From Bombyx mori (Eukaryota; Arthropoda; Insecta; Lepidoptera; Bombycidae), in contig NC_085112.1 in assembly GCF_030269925.1 (NCBI RefSeq), positions 8,805,501-8,869,500 of the forward strand: a stretch of 64,000 nt of DNA, given 5' to 3'. The position numbers were made by a program, and so were the translations under genes. The notes under the pieces were generated by a model. The model was not told the origin of the DNA, did not search any database, and worked only from the letters and a program-made list of their open reading frames with translations. Every line of letters begins with the position of its first letter. The first letter of the stretch is position 1. Of the stretch, positions 52,382 to 63,003 are shown one piece after another.

Positions 52382-52947
52382 TGGGAAATCCTCGTGGCCT
52401 AAATGATAAGACGTCCGGTGCATTCATCTCTTGCGATGCAACGGTGTTAGAATCCCGCAGGCAAGAACTAATTTTTCTAATGAAATACGTACTTTTTTTT
52501 TATTGCCCTTGTAGACAGACGAGCATACGGCCCATCTGATGGTGAGTGGTTACCGTCGCCCATGGACTTCAGCAATGCCAGGGGCAGAGCCAAGCTGCTG
52601 TCTACCGCTAACCTGCCTAACAAATGTTCAAAGATTGACTTCCAAGGTGAAGGAATAACATAGTGTAATAATAATGAACCCGCAAAATTATAATTTACGT
52701 AATTACTGGTGGTAGAATGTTTTGTGAGTCCGCACGGGTAAGTACCACCACCCTGTCTATTTCTGTCGTGAAGCAGTAATGCGTTTCGGTTAGAAGGGTA
52801 AGGTAGCCGTTGTACTGTAGAAACTGAGACCTTAGAACTCATATCTTAAGGTAAGTCGCAGCATTTACGTTGTACATGTCTATGGGCTCTGGTAACCACT
52901 TAGCATCAATCAGGTGGGCCGTCCATCCATGTAAGCAATAAAAAAAA
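52382..52947 (+). repeat. Bm1 SINE with head, split by a younger repeat
   Basis: It begins gtggcctaaatgataagacg (a decayed A box) and runs through gttagaatcccgcag. It is broken after gaaatacgtact, resumes at taacaaatgttc and continues to the A-rich end. The internal promoter boxes carry mutations. Confidence 0.85.
52493..52617 (-). repeat. ~110-bp repeat nested in Bm1
   Basis: A T-run then cttgtagacagacgagcata through to aagctgctgtctaccgct. Inverted copy of the family at 7624, 22238 and 43341. Confidence 0.8.
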
Positions 52948-54017
52948 GGATATGTTAGTAGTGAATATTTAAGAAAATTCACGAATGTTTCAAATTTATT
53001 CCAATGTAAGTACACAGTATATAGCACTTGATTATTAGCGTGACATTTATCAACATTATTGGAACGAGCGTGAAAGCCACGCTTCTCGTAAATGTATCGA
53101 TTTAATGTCACTCACAGTGGTGAGGGGGCGCAGCACCCGCTTTTACATCTCAGGACCTGTCTACAGAAGTCATTTGAGCAACGCACTTTACTTTGTTTAT
53201 TTCGTAAATTTTATATGTATCTACAATAGGCTTATACTACGATGTCGGTCGATTTGCTTTTTCAGTAATTTACATATCTATTTTTGTCGAGTTGGAAAAG
53301 AGCGTTAAGCTAAGTGCTTTCTCATTGGTATTGAAACATAATTTTTTTTGTCTAATTATTTAACTATGATGTATTAACTTGGATGAGAATTTCTATAAAT
53401 TTAAGGTTTTTACAAAAGCTGGTAGTTATCTAACAGAGGATAATTATGAGGTTAAAAACAAGAACAACAATTTTATTAGTGAAATGTTCTGTGATAAAAT
53501 CAAATTAAGATTACTGTATGTCATTCCTAAAAATTAAAAAAATGAATTATTTTCAAAATAATAAACAGTTTTGCACAATCAGTTTACGAGTATAACTAAT
53601 CTATCATTTTGCTAGTTCAGACACTTGAAGGTTTAAGAGCCAATTAATTAAGTTAGCAGAAGCATAGTCACCCTATTTTCTGAGATAGCCCAACCATGAC
53701 TTCGCACTTTTAATTTTCTTGTGTCACGGGTTGTAGCGATAAAGCTATCCTTGCTTCTTACCCATTTTCCCACTAAAGGAAAGTACGCGATGAATGGGTC
53801 TCTCTTATTAAAAGTAGAAAAGTTTCGTTAAGACAAAGTTCCCCTATTGTACTGTTAACACGGTAATAATAAAATTCTTCGAGAATTTTTAGCGTCACAT
53901 TCGCAACGTTCGAAGTGAGTATTCATAATTCGGAATTGCTCGGTTATAAAATTTATCAAGTATTAAATAATTGCCTTAACAATAAGTATGTTATTAAAAC
54001 TACTAAAGTACAATCTT
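52948..54017. other. No recognised gene
   Basis: AT-rich; no repeat ends or coding signatures seen. Confidence 0.4.
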
Positions 54018-54425
54018 TTTTTTTTTTGGTCAGGAGGAAATCGCCAGACTACCACCCTGCACTGGGGATGGCGGGCGGGGTATGTCCGAGTCGAACCGAC
54101 TAAAACCTCCTGTCGCTCAACAACCCACGTCCGAGCCTCTCATGAGACAGAACTCATGAAAAGGCAAAGGGGGGAGAGTGAAGCGTTTAGTGCGGAGCAC
54201 ATCTCTCCTATCACCCTCACCCTCGGAATGCCGGACCGGCGGTCGTCGGCGCCACGACCACCAGCCCTCTCGGTCGGCAGGCTGTCCGAAGCCCGCCTAG
54301 ATGGCGCCGGTTAGAGTTAGTTATCCTACGGAATACCCCGCTGGGCTAGAACCAGCGTGGGTCGAGGATAGCCGGCCTTCCATCACCCGGATGCTCTTGC
54401 GTAAAACGCGTGCAGAACAGCTTGC
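54018..54425 (-). mobile_element. GC-rich LINE 3' end, inverted
   Basis: A T-run at the left, then about 400 bp of GC-rich non-coding DNA. The near-identical direct repeats aaagtacaatct (left) and aaagtaaaatct (right) look like an aged target duplication. On the minus strand it carries cataccccgcccgc close to its poly(A) end, as in the tail at 40781. Probably a 5'-truncated R1-like element. Confidence 0.6.
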
Positions 54426-56835
54426 AAAAGTAAAATCTAGCACTTTTTTATTGTCAGTATATTATTTCCGACGTTTTTAATACTTTATGGTATCCGTGGT
54501 TACATACGACTAGAACTGAAAAAAACGAGAATTGTAGCACTAGAACTAGAAATGCAAGATTATATCGTAAAAATTTAATTCCTTACGATCGTGAAAACCG
54601 AAGGAAATACTAAGCAGTATGTATATACTTGAATTTCAGCTGGGGTTTTTTCAGATAAATGTAGTGGTTAAAGAAAGGCCTGGAAGACGTTTCCGAATAA
54701 TATCGGTGTAATACTGTAGTAAATGTAATAGGTATAGAAGCAGGACGGTCTCGGACCGACGGCGCGGTCACTCGGTTCTGGGCTGCCATTGACAGGTAAT
54801 CGATGCGGTTTGCTAGTTTATTTGGCTATCGGTTCCGTTCCCAGCATGTGTATCTACTCGTTATAATCGGTATACGCCCGGCTTAATACGGTTATGAATC
54901 AGAGCGTACTTCGATTACCTACATAGAATTTTTCCAAATAGAAAAAGTAAACTATGTTTTTGTTCGTTGTTTCATAGATGCGACTTTAAATGTTTTAAGT
55001 AAAGAAGTATTTCGTTTCTTTGTTCACATAAATCTAATTTGCTTTTCGCTAAGACGAGAATTAATTTTTTTTCAGAACAATAATTATCACGCGTTATTAA
55101 GATTGATTTATTAAGATTTTATTTTATTCTTTTTTAGATTTTAAGTGTCGATTCACGTTCGGAATTACTGTCTTTGATCAAGATATTTTGCATTCAGAGT
55201 CTGGGTGTGCATTATAATGAATTTTTTTTATAGCGTTTTATTATGAGTTCACACGAGTAGTTTCCACCATAGCTTTTTTTTCTGCCGTACAACAATTATG
55301 CTTTCTGTTTTGAAGGGTACAATAGTGATTACGTTATTACAATTCAATTGGGACTTCTACCGCTGCGGTAATCTCCCAACACCAAGCTTCTCGCGAGCTC
55401 CTGTGTTGAATTAAAGCTATAGGATATTTTTATTTCAAAATACATAAAAAACGAAAAATCACGAATTCGCATTAAATCTAAATCAAACTGGAAGTATTTG
55501 GAAACTCGGAAGTGAGAGAGAACGTGCCTCTCAGAAGGTCTTGGAAGTTGCCGCCGCGTGATTGGACTCATTGTGAACCTTCTATAGACTATCTCAGGAC
55601 CGTTCCGAATGTTCCATGCTTCATTCCGCGTCTCCGGATGTGGGTCTGATCAATTCAAGAACGTTTTGAAACAGTGCAGTTGAATACAACCGTAGTATTG
55701 TATATCAAATAGTAATCAATTTAAGGTGAATTAATTTAATTATTTTCTATTAAGCATTTATAAAACTACTTTGTTATAAATTTTGTTCTAATTTACATTT
55801 ATGAATACTTATTATTTTGATACCTACCTTTGCGGCCAATCTTGTTATCGGCGCGCAAATTATTATTTTATCGGTCGAATTTTTGTTACTAATATTCAGA
55901 CGTTAACTGCTGAAATCTTCTATCTAGGTTTTTTTTTCAATTAACTAGCGACAAGGCTGTCAAAAACTGTAATTACATCCACAATAACAGAAAGAAGTTC
56001 GATCATGCCGCCGGCTGCTAACCGTTTACCAATATCTCAGTTGAATGGACCTCAATTAAGCCTTCCCGACTGACCTAGAATAAATCTTTCTCCCTAAAAA
56101 TTTAATCCCTTACAATAATACTGATGACAGTAATTCAGATGTAGATTATTCTGCCTTGGATGGATCTTTATTTTATTTAACGCAATTCGGCGAACAGTTC
56201 GTATGCATACGGATCGGATTTAGAAAGCTAAGAAATTAAAGTTTTTGTACAAATAGTGTTAATGAGAATAGTACGATAATAAATAAGCGTAATAAGTTAG
56301 AGCATGTTTAATAAATAAATACATTTTCAAAAAACAAACCGGAAATTGTCGAGAAAAGACCAAATAACAAAATCGTCCGGTTTTGTATTGTAATACAAAG
56401 GCTGTATGTCTTTAGTGTTTTCAATGGTCGTCATCAACGTCTAGTGGCTTTTTGTCTTTATATTGGTCGTTTTGTTAGTTATTTGGGAAAGATCCAAAGA
56501 GACAATGGCCGGCTTTTACGGAAATGACTGGGAAACGGTTTTTACTAGTAACGTATTGTTGACCAACCGGACAATAACTTGAATAGGCAACTAGTACTTC
56601 CGATTTCAAAATAATTTGTTTTAGCCGCTCGTTTTATTTTAAATAATTTATAAGTGTTGACATTAACCAATGCCATTTTGTCTCGAGAGAGCTCACGGGA
56701 AATTAAAAAAAAATCTTGTATTTTCTGCAGATTTGCTAAAAGCTTTTCTAGGAAGACTATTATCGTTTGATAAGGTATTTATTAGAAAAGGCTATGTGGT
56801 GTCAGCCTAGAATAGCACGATCCCAACCCAAATCG
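54426..56835. other. No recognised gene
   Basis: Mixed-composition intergenic DNA. A minus-strand frame of 75 codons at 55344-55571 has no family signature. A degenerate Bm1-like body is at about 55226-55335. Confidence 0.4.
55226..55335 (+). repeat. Degenerate Bm1-like SINE
   Basis: Old diverged body: gagttcacacgagtagtttc, then tttctgccgtacaacaatta and tttgaagggtac. Confidence 0.35.
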
Positions 56836-57085
56836 TTTTTTTTTTTTTTTTTTTTTTATGATTGAGATATTACTGGTGGCCCGGAGGCCTTTCCAGCTTC
56901 ACCAGGACAGGTGGGCGAGCAAAGGCTCAGCCAAGACGGGTGGGATTTGCTAACAACTGCCCGAGCGCCTCCGAAGGAGACCTAACAACTCAAGAGCAGT
57001 TGCTTCGCGAATGAATCTACTACCGGATCGGAATCGCGACCCACTGAGAAGATCCGGCGAGAAACTCAGCGGGCTGATGCATGGG

Positions 57086-59968
57086 TTAGGCTGCACGTCG
57101 ACCTCTTTGTCGAGTTCGACGAGTACGGTTACCGGGGCTCCTCAGCCTGCTCCTAGTGTTAGAGCTGAAGGTATCTAATGCAAGAGTTATTGGATCTGAT
57201 GGATCCGTAAGGACGTGTCTAGGGCGACGACGGTGACTTGCTCCTGCGTGATCAGGATTCGGGGAGTAGTCAGCGGCGGCAACGATAAGGCGATTATCAT
57301 GACGCATAGCCTTATCGAAGTAACGTTCCGACACTGACTTCATGTGTTTGCGGATCGATTCGAGGCCCAGGTCGTCGTGTAGGTCGACGTTCCTCACGAA
57401 CCACGGAGCCCCGACGGCTAACCTGCAAAAGCGGGATTGTAGGGATTGGAGGGTGTCTATGTGTGTGCGGGCCGCGTGAGCGAACACCACACTCGCGTAA
57501 GTCATGACGGGCCTTATGCAAGTTTTGTAAAGTGTCACCTTGTTCCGAAGGGACATTTTACTCCGCTTACAGATCATGGGATAGAGTCTGCCGAGAATAA
57601 ATGCGGCACGATCGCGGACTGTTTTTATATGCGGGCGGAATGTCATGGATGCATCCAGGGTGACTCCCAGGTACTTGACCTTCCTAGCCCAAGGTATAGG
57701 TAGGCCGAAGAGGGTGATCGGGGGTGTGATATTTCTCCTCCTAATGCGGGAGGAAATAAGCGGTGAGTTTCCCCTTTGAAATAACACTGCTGTGCTTTTC
57801 GCTGGGTTGATGTCTATGCGCCATTTTCGGAACCACTGTCCGAGGGTTAACGCTGCATTCTGGAGCTTACTCGCGATTAGGGACTTGTTTCTACTTGAGT
57901 AGTAAACGGTTGTGTCGTCAGCGAATAAGGCTAGCTGGGTCGGCGGCGACCGGGGAATATCGTTAATAAATAAACTAAATAGGAGCGGAGAGAGAACGGA
58001 GCCTTGCGGGACTCCAGCCGTGAGTGGTCGCGGGGAGGAGCGGGTTCCCTCTACTCGATATCGAAAAGAGCGGTTAGACAAGAAGTCTCGTATGATGAGC
58101 ACGAGACTGTCCGGTACGCCCATGTTGAAAAGTTTGAAAATCAAACCGTTGTGCCAGACTTTGTCGAACGCTTTTGCGACGTCGAAGAAGAGGGCTCCCG
58201 TGTAGATCGGTTTTGGTCGGTTAAGTCCTACAAGAATGTGCTCCGTGAGGCGGTGCACCTGTTGTACGCATGAGTGATTTGCACGGAATCCGAATTGTTC
58301 ATCGATGAGAATGCCCTTTGCTGAGACGAAGTCTTTGAGGCGTTTGTAGAGCAGACGCTCATACAGTTTGCCCAGAGACATGAGGAGGCTAATCGGGCGG
58401 TAACTCGTCGGATTATTTTTTGGTTTACCGGGTTTATGTATGCCGATAACGTCCGCTTCTTTCCACACCGCGGGAAAGATACAGTTCGCCATAGCGGCAT
58501 TGAAAATAGATGCCAACATCACGATGAGTTGGATGGGTAGAAGTTTAATAACGCGGTTAGATATACCGTCGGAACCGGGAGCCTTGCGAGGACGTAGGTC
58601 TTTGATCAGGTCTTTAACTTCCATTGGGGTGACGGGTGGTAACGCATCCGAGGGTGGCAAGGAGGCTCTGCGTTCTACCTCACTGTCTACTAATTCTACA
58701 TGAACAGGGTCCACGGATTGAGTGCTGGGCGTGCACTGGGTTTGCAATGTATCGGCCAGCAGCTCTGCTTTTTCGTCATCATCGAACGCCGCGAGTCGGC
58801 CTGAGGGGCCTACGAGGGGGGGCATAGTTACTACCGTATCCGATTTGAGAGTACGAGCTAAGCGGTAGTAAGACCTTTGGGAGGGCGCGAGTCCTTCTAA
58901 GAAATCAGACCATCTGGCATCTCGGACTTCGGCGATGCGAGACTTTACGTCGCGTTGTAGGGCACGCATTCGAATACGATTTTCCGCGGTAGGATACCTG
59001 TCGTAGGCGCGTATCGAGGCGTTCTTAGCTCTAAGGAGTTCCCTAATATCGTCGGACAATTTGAAGCGGTGAAGGAAGTCCTCCGCTACAACTTGTTTCG
59101 ATGACCTATCTAATGTCGAGGTGATGTGTGACGTTAAGATGTCTATGGCTTCAGCGGTATCCTGAGGAGACGGGGTAGAGTCCGGGCTAAACGGGAGCGA
59201 TGGTGGATCAGATTCAGCCAGGCTGATGTCCAGCGTGTGCCAATCCACCACAGTCCTCGTGACGGGAACGGAATCGGGAGAGCGACCGAGCTTCATAACG
59301 ACGGGACGGTGGTCTGAATCTAACTCTGAAACTACTTCGATCGAGTGTAAGCGCAGAGTTACGTTTTTTAATAACGCTATGTCGAGTATATCCGGCCGAT
59401 GCGCGATATTTAGCGGGTAGTGAGTCGGGGTTAGCGGAGCGATGATATCGAAGGCGAGATCATCGACTAACGCGTCGAGCCGCCTGCCATTAGGGGTTGT
59501 GGTGTGAGAGTTCCACCTGATGTGTTTACAATTTAGGTCGCCCGCCAGAATGACAGAGCTTCCCATGCTGAGCAGCGCCTCGATATCACTGCTTAGAACA
59601 ATCTTATCCGGTGGAAGATAAACGGACGCGATAACGATCGGCGCGTGTCCCGTCAGTGAGATTCGGCACACTGATGCTTCGATGTTAACGAGCGCGGGGG
59701 GATCGAGCGGGATGCAGTGCAAGGCTCTTCTGTAGTAGATGACGGTACCACCACCACGAGCAGTGAGCCTGTCGTTCCTAACCATGTTATAGTTCGCGAT
59801 TTTAGGGTCGCGGCGCGCGGGCTTAAGTAGAGTCTCCTGTACTAAAAATATGTCAATTTGATGGTCACGCAAAAAATCACAAACCTGATCACGTTGATTT
59901 GCGAGACCGTATGCGTTAAAAAATCCTATCGTTACGGATAGGGGTTTCAACCTACTTTTGTACGCCAT
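57086..59968 (-). CDS. Jockey-clade ORF2 (endonuclease / reverse transcriptase)
   Basis: 960 codons, starting three bases after the ORF1 stop. The N-terminal APE-like endonuclease has FFNAYGL, LVQETLL, AGDLNCKHIRWNSH and SDHRPV. RT motifs are [65 protein letters not shown] and catalytic FADDTT near residue 682. The C-terminal region shows the usual Arg-rich tail (RRTRQRGRRAA). No stop or frameshift. Confidence 0.9.
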   Translation of the reverse strand: MAYKSRLKPLSVTIGFFNAYGLANQRDQVCDFLRDHQIDIFLVQETLLKPARRDPKIANYNMVRNDRLTARGGGTVIYYRRALHCIPLDPPALVNIEASVCRISLTGHAPIVIASVYLPPDKIVLSSDIEALLSMGSSVILAGDLNCKHIRWNSHTTTPNGRRLDALVDDLAFDIIAPLTPTHYPLNIAHRPDILDIALLKNVTLRLHSIEVVSELDSDHRPVVMKLGRSPDSVPVTRTVVDWHTLDISLAESDPPSLPFSPDSTPSPQDTAEAIDILTSHITSTLDRSSKQVVAEDFLHRFKLSDDIRELLRAKNASIRAYDRYPTAENRIRMRALQRDVKSRIAEVRDARWSDFLEGLAPSQRSYYRLARTLKSDTVVTMPPLVGPSGRLAAFDDDEKAELLADTLQTQCTPSTQSVDPVHVELVDSEVERRASLPPSDALPPVTPMEVKDLIKDLRPRKAPGSDGISNRVIKLLPIQLIVMLASIFNAAMANCIFPAVWKEADVIGIHKPGKPKNNPTSYRPISLLMSLGKLYERLLYKRLKDFVSAKGILIDEQFGFRANHSCVQQVHRLTEHILVGLNRPKPIYTGALFFDVAKAFDKVWHNGLIFKLFNMGVPDSLVLIIRDFLSNRSFRYRVEGTRSSPRPLTAGVPQGSVLSPLLFSLFINDIPRSPPTQLALFADDTTVYYSSRNKSLIASKLQNAALTLGQWFRKWRIDINPAKSTAVLFQRGNSPLISSRIRRRNITPPITLFGLPIPWARKVKYLGVTLDASMTFRPHIKTVRDRAAFILGRLYPMICKRSKMSLRNKVTLYKTCIRPVMTYASVVFAHAARTHIDTLQSLQSRFCRLAVGAPWFVRNVDLHDDLGLESIRKHMKSVSERYFDKAMRHDNRLIVAAADYSPNPDHAGASHRRRPRHVLTDPSDPITLALDTFSSNTRSRLRSPGNRTRRTRQRGRRAA

Positions 59969-59971
59969 TGA

Positions 59972-61654
59972 TTACCGGCGGAGTGAGGGGAGGACGTACG
60001 TATTTAACGACGCGTATACGTCGGCGTATTCTTGCACAACGGCGATGAAGTGCTGTGCAGTGGAGGCGGCGCGGATGGCGTCACCTAAAGCGTTAACGCG
60101 CTCAAAGTTAATCGATTGAAAGAAGTCGATCGCTAGAGCGAGATTGTCGGACGCTGTCGGAGGGCAATTCGCGGGGGAGGGGCGTATCGCGGGGGCGGGA
60201 CGAGTCGCGGGGGCGGGACGAATCGCGGAGGAGGGAGTTGTAGCCGTGTTCGTGTACGGCAGCGGTTTCACCCAGGCCGAACCACTGGGCACCGGCGCCG
60301 GAACGAACGCTGGCTTAGCCTGCGACACAGAGGGTGCCGAGGCTTTGATGTCTGGGTGAGAAGCTCGGAGGCGGTTTTGGCGGGCGACGCGGCGATTTAT
60401 TTTCGGGGCTCGGGGGCATCCGCGGTAATTTGCGGGGTGACCCTGTGTTCGACACAGGACGCAGCTAGGCGGTTCCGTCGCGGTTTTTTGATCGCGAGTG
60501 CATAGGGCCGTAGCGTGATCGCCTAAACACTTGACGCATCGGGGGCGCGCGTGACAGTTACGGGAAGAGTGCCCGTACAGTTGACAGTTATGGCACTGGC
60601 TAGGAGTGCCTTTTTTATGGGGGGCTTCGACGGCGATACCGGAGAGCCTACAGACGGTCCGTATGTTAAAAATTTGCTTACCCTCGGGGGTAGGCTGGAG
60701 GGCGACTAGAACCATATTATATGGCTCCCTACCGCGGCCGGTGTGCATGCGGTGCACTGAATTTACTGGTAGGCCTTGTTCCAGAAGGTCGGCCTTGACG
60801 AGTTCGGCATCCAACTCTTTAGGGATGCCACGTATGACGGCACGAAGTTCGCGCTCCTCCTGGAGCGTATACGTATGGAAACTTATACGCTCCTTACGGA
60901 GGTAATAAGAGAGGGCCCTATGGTCGTCGGGTGTTTGAACCTTAATTTGAATGCCGTTCGCGAGGTTACGGGCATTCGTGAAATTAATATTTTTGGCCTT
61001 AAGGGCCAGGGAAACTCGTTCCCAGGCTGCCTTCTCTTGAAGGATTACCGGGGGAGGGGTTTGGATTTTCTTTTGTACTACCGGACGCGGCGACGGTGTA
61101 GCACGGGCAGGGGGAGCAACGGGGGTCGGTGGACGGAGGCGCGACGCGTTCGTGGCTCTGCTTACTTTGGCGGCCGCGGGAGCTCGGGCTTCCGCAGCGC
61201 GCCTCTTACCTTTTTGGACTACTGTGAATCCATCAGTCGAGGGGGCGGGGGAAGGATCGACCTCCATGTCCGACTCCGAGTCGGATGAAGAGGAGGACGC
61301 GGGCGACTCGCAGGCGGGCGTTTTAGAGGGCGCGGGGTTGACGGTCGCGACGGAGGCCACGGACAATCGCTCGGGGGCAGAGGACGGCGCGGGCGCGACG
61401 GAGGCCGCGGATGAACGCGTGGACGCGACGTGTGCTGCGGATGAGTGCAGGGCTGGAACCGAGACCGCAGCGATCGACGCGGGAGCTTTGCTCGCGAGTA
61501 TTGGAGACACGGGAGCGGCGGGCGCGACGGAGACCGCTTCTGAGTTCGCGGCGTGATTGGCCTTAAATTCAAAAAATTCGGCCGATAATGTCGGGTACCT
61601 CAGACGGAGGAATTCCGCGAACAGATCGATCGTGGAGTCCATTGTAACTATCAC
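59972..61654 (-). CDS. Jockey-clade ORF1 (Gag-like, three zinc knuckles)
   Basis: 560 codons. The N-terminal half is Ala/Pro/Ser-rich with an acidic SSSSDSESDMEVD stretch. A central RNA-binding-type region follows (about residues 205-330). Three zinc knuckles come next: CHNCQLYGHSSRNC, CVKCLGDHATALC and CVLCRTQGHPANYRGC. The C-terminal tail is Pro/Ala-rich. The protein packages element RNA and directs nuclear or target entry in Jockey-type elements. The start shown is the first ATG; a second Met lies four codons on. Confidence 0.88.
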   Translation of the reverse strand: MIVTMDSTIDLFAEFLRLRYPTLSAEFFEFKANHAANSEAVSVAPAAPVSPILASKAPASIAAVSVPALHSSAAHVASTRSSAASVAPAPSSAPERLSVASVATVNPAPSKTPACESPASSSSSDSESDMEVDPSPAPSTDGFTVVQKGKRRAAEARAPAAAKVSRATNASRLRPPTPVAPPARATPSPRPVVQKKIQTPPPVILQEKAAWERVSLALKAKNINFTNARNLANGIQIKVQTPDDHRALSYYLRKERISFHTYTLQEERELRAVIRGIPKELDAELVKADLLEQGLPVNSVHRMHTGRGREPYNMVLVALQPTPEGKQIFNIRTVCRLSGIAVEAPHKKGTPSQCHNCQLYGHSSRNCHARPRCVKCLGDHATALCTRDQKTATEPPSCVLCRTQGHPANYRGCPRAPKINRRVARQNRLRASHPDIKASAPSVSQAKPAFVPAPVPSGSAWVKPLPYTNTATTPSSAIRPAPATRPAPAIRPSPANCPPTASDNLALAIDFFQSINFERVNALGDAIRAASTAQHFIAVVQEYADVYASLNTYVLPSLRR

Positions 61655-62044
61655 GTGCCCAGGGGGGGCTACCCCGGGACTTTAAACACACTCGCCTTAC
61701 GGCGAGGCCCCAATATTGTAATAATCACGATTAATTACGGCACACAACCGTCCGCTTACAAACGGGCCACTAAGTTGCCGAACGAATTCCAGGAATTTAG
61801 GGGTCCGCCCGTTCACAAACGGCGGTGCGACGCAATTAGCACAGGTAGTAACTTCCGAGAAAACACTTGGACGCCAGATGTGCCACGAACCGAGGTCGGG
61901 CGATCGAACGAACAATGAGCACGTCAGCACGCGGCGAGTGCTTGGATCGGAATCGCCCAAATCGTGAAAGGCTTCGAAAACACACACAAAAAACTAACCA
62001 TACCAGCATACAACATACCAATTTACCTTTTACCATACTTTTCT

Positions 62045-62210
62045 GTTGGGGCGTATTGTTAGCTCGCACGGGTAGATCCTGGCTATTTTATGCACCTACT
62101 CAAGCGTTCCAACTTTCAGATTGTCTGCTATACAATTTAGACTTCGATTCTATATCTTAAAATGGGATGCCGTTAACATTTATTCTGTAGGGTTTATGAG
62201 CTCCTTCATC
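62045..62210 (+). repeat. Degenerate Bm1-like SINE
   Basis: Diverged body: ttagctcgcacgggtagatc, then tctatatcttaaaatggga and gtttatgagctcc. Confidence 0.4.
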
Positions 62211-62742
62211 CGCCAGGCTAATTGTGACGTCGTCTGAAAATCTATGATAGAGATGAAAGAACTCATGTTCATTACGATGCTAACGTTGAATAGACAAATA
62301 AGTATTGTCTATTTATTTGGTGTTTAAACATCTTCTGTGAAACCGTTGATATGACTACCGCTTGACGACAATATAATATCATACAACAAATCTGGATCGA
62401 AAATGTGATCCAGTAGCGATTTTTGCAATACATGTAATATGACACTATTATAAATCTTCTTGAGAGCGGAGTCCATGATCTCGTGCGACACGGAAGGACT
62501 TCAGTAGTTACCTTTCCTTAAGTTGCGATTTCAAAAAATTTAAACTTTATAGAACGACAAGTAAGCACGACATCCACTAAAATATACTAGGGTGAATAGA
62601 AAAATGAGTGAGTTACACTGCTTTAATATTATATACTAATTTTATCATGTGGAAGTTTATTTGTTTGGATGTTTGATACTCAATTAGCCAAAAATGACGA
62701 AACGGATTTTGAAAACATTTCGCACAAATATACTTTATAACC

Positions 62743-63003
62743 TTTTTTTTTTTTTTTTTTTTTTTATTGCTTAGATGTGTGGACGAGCTCACAGCCCACC
62801 TGATGTTAAGTGATTACTGGAGCCCATAGACATCTACAACGTAAATGCGCCACACACCTTGAGATATAGTTCTAAGGTCTCAGTATAGTCACAACGGCTG
62901 CCCCACCCTTCAAACCGAAACGCATTACTGCTTCACGGCAGAAATAGGCGGGGCGGTGGTACCTACCCGTGCGGACTCATAAGAGGTCCTACCACCAGTA
63001 ATA
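62743..63003 (-). repeat. Bm1-type SINE, headless
   Basis: Inverted: a 23-T run, then the full body to gtcctaccaccagtaat. Well preserved. Confidence 0.88.

Larger units (their letters stand above)
56836..61955 (-). mobile_element. Full-length Jockey-clade non-LTR retrotransposon
   Basis: Read on the minus strand it has a ~300-bp 5' UTR (61955-61655), ORF1, ORF2, a 228-bp 3' UTR with the shared cgccgg hairpin, and 22 A residues (56857-56836). A 9-bp duplication cccaaatcg flanks it at 56827-56835 and 61956-61964. Both ORFs are open and the 5' UTR is present, so the copy appears complete and recent. Confidence 0.88.
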
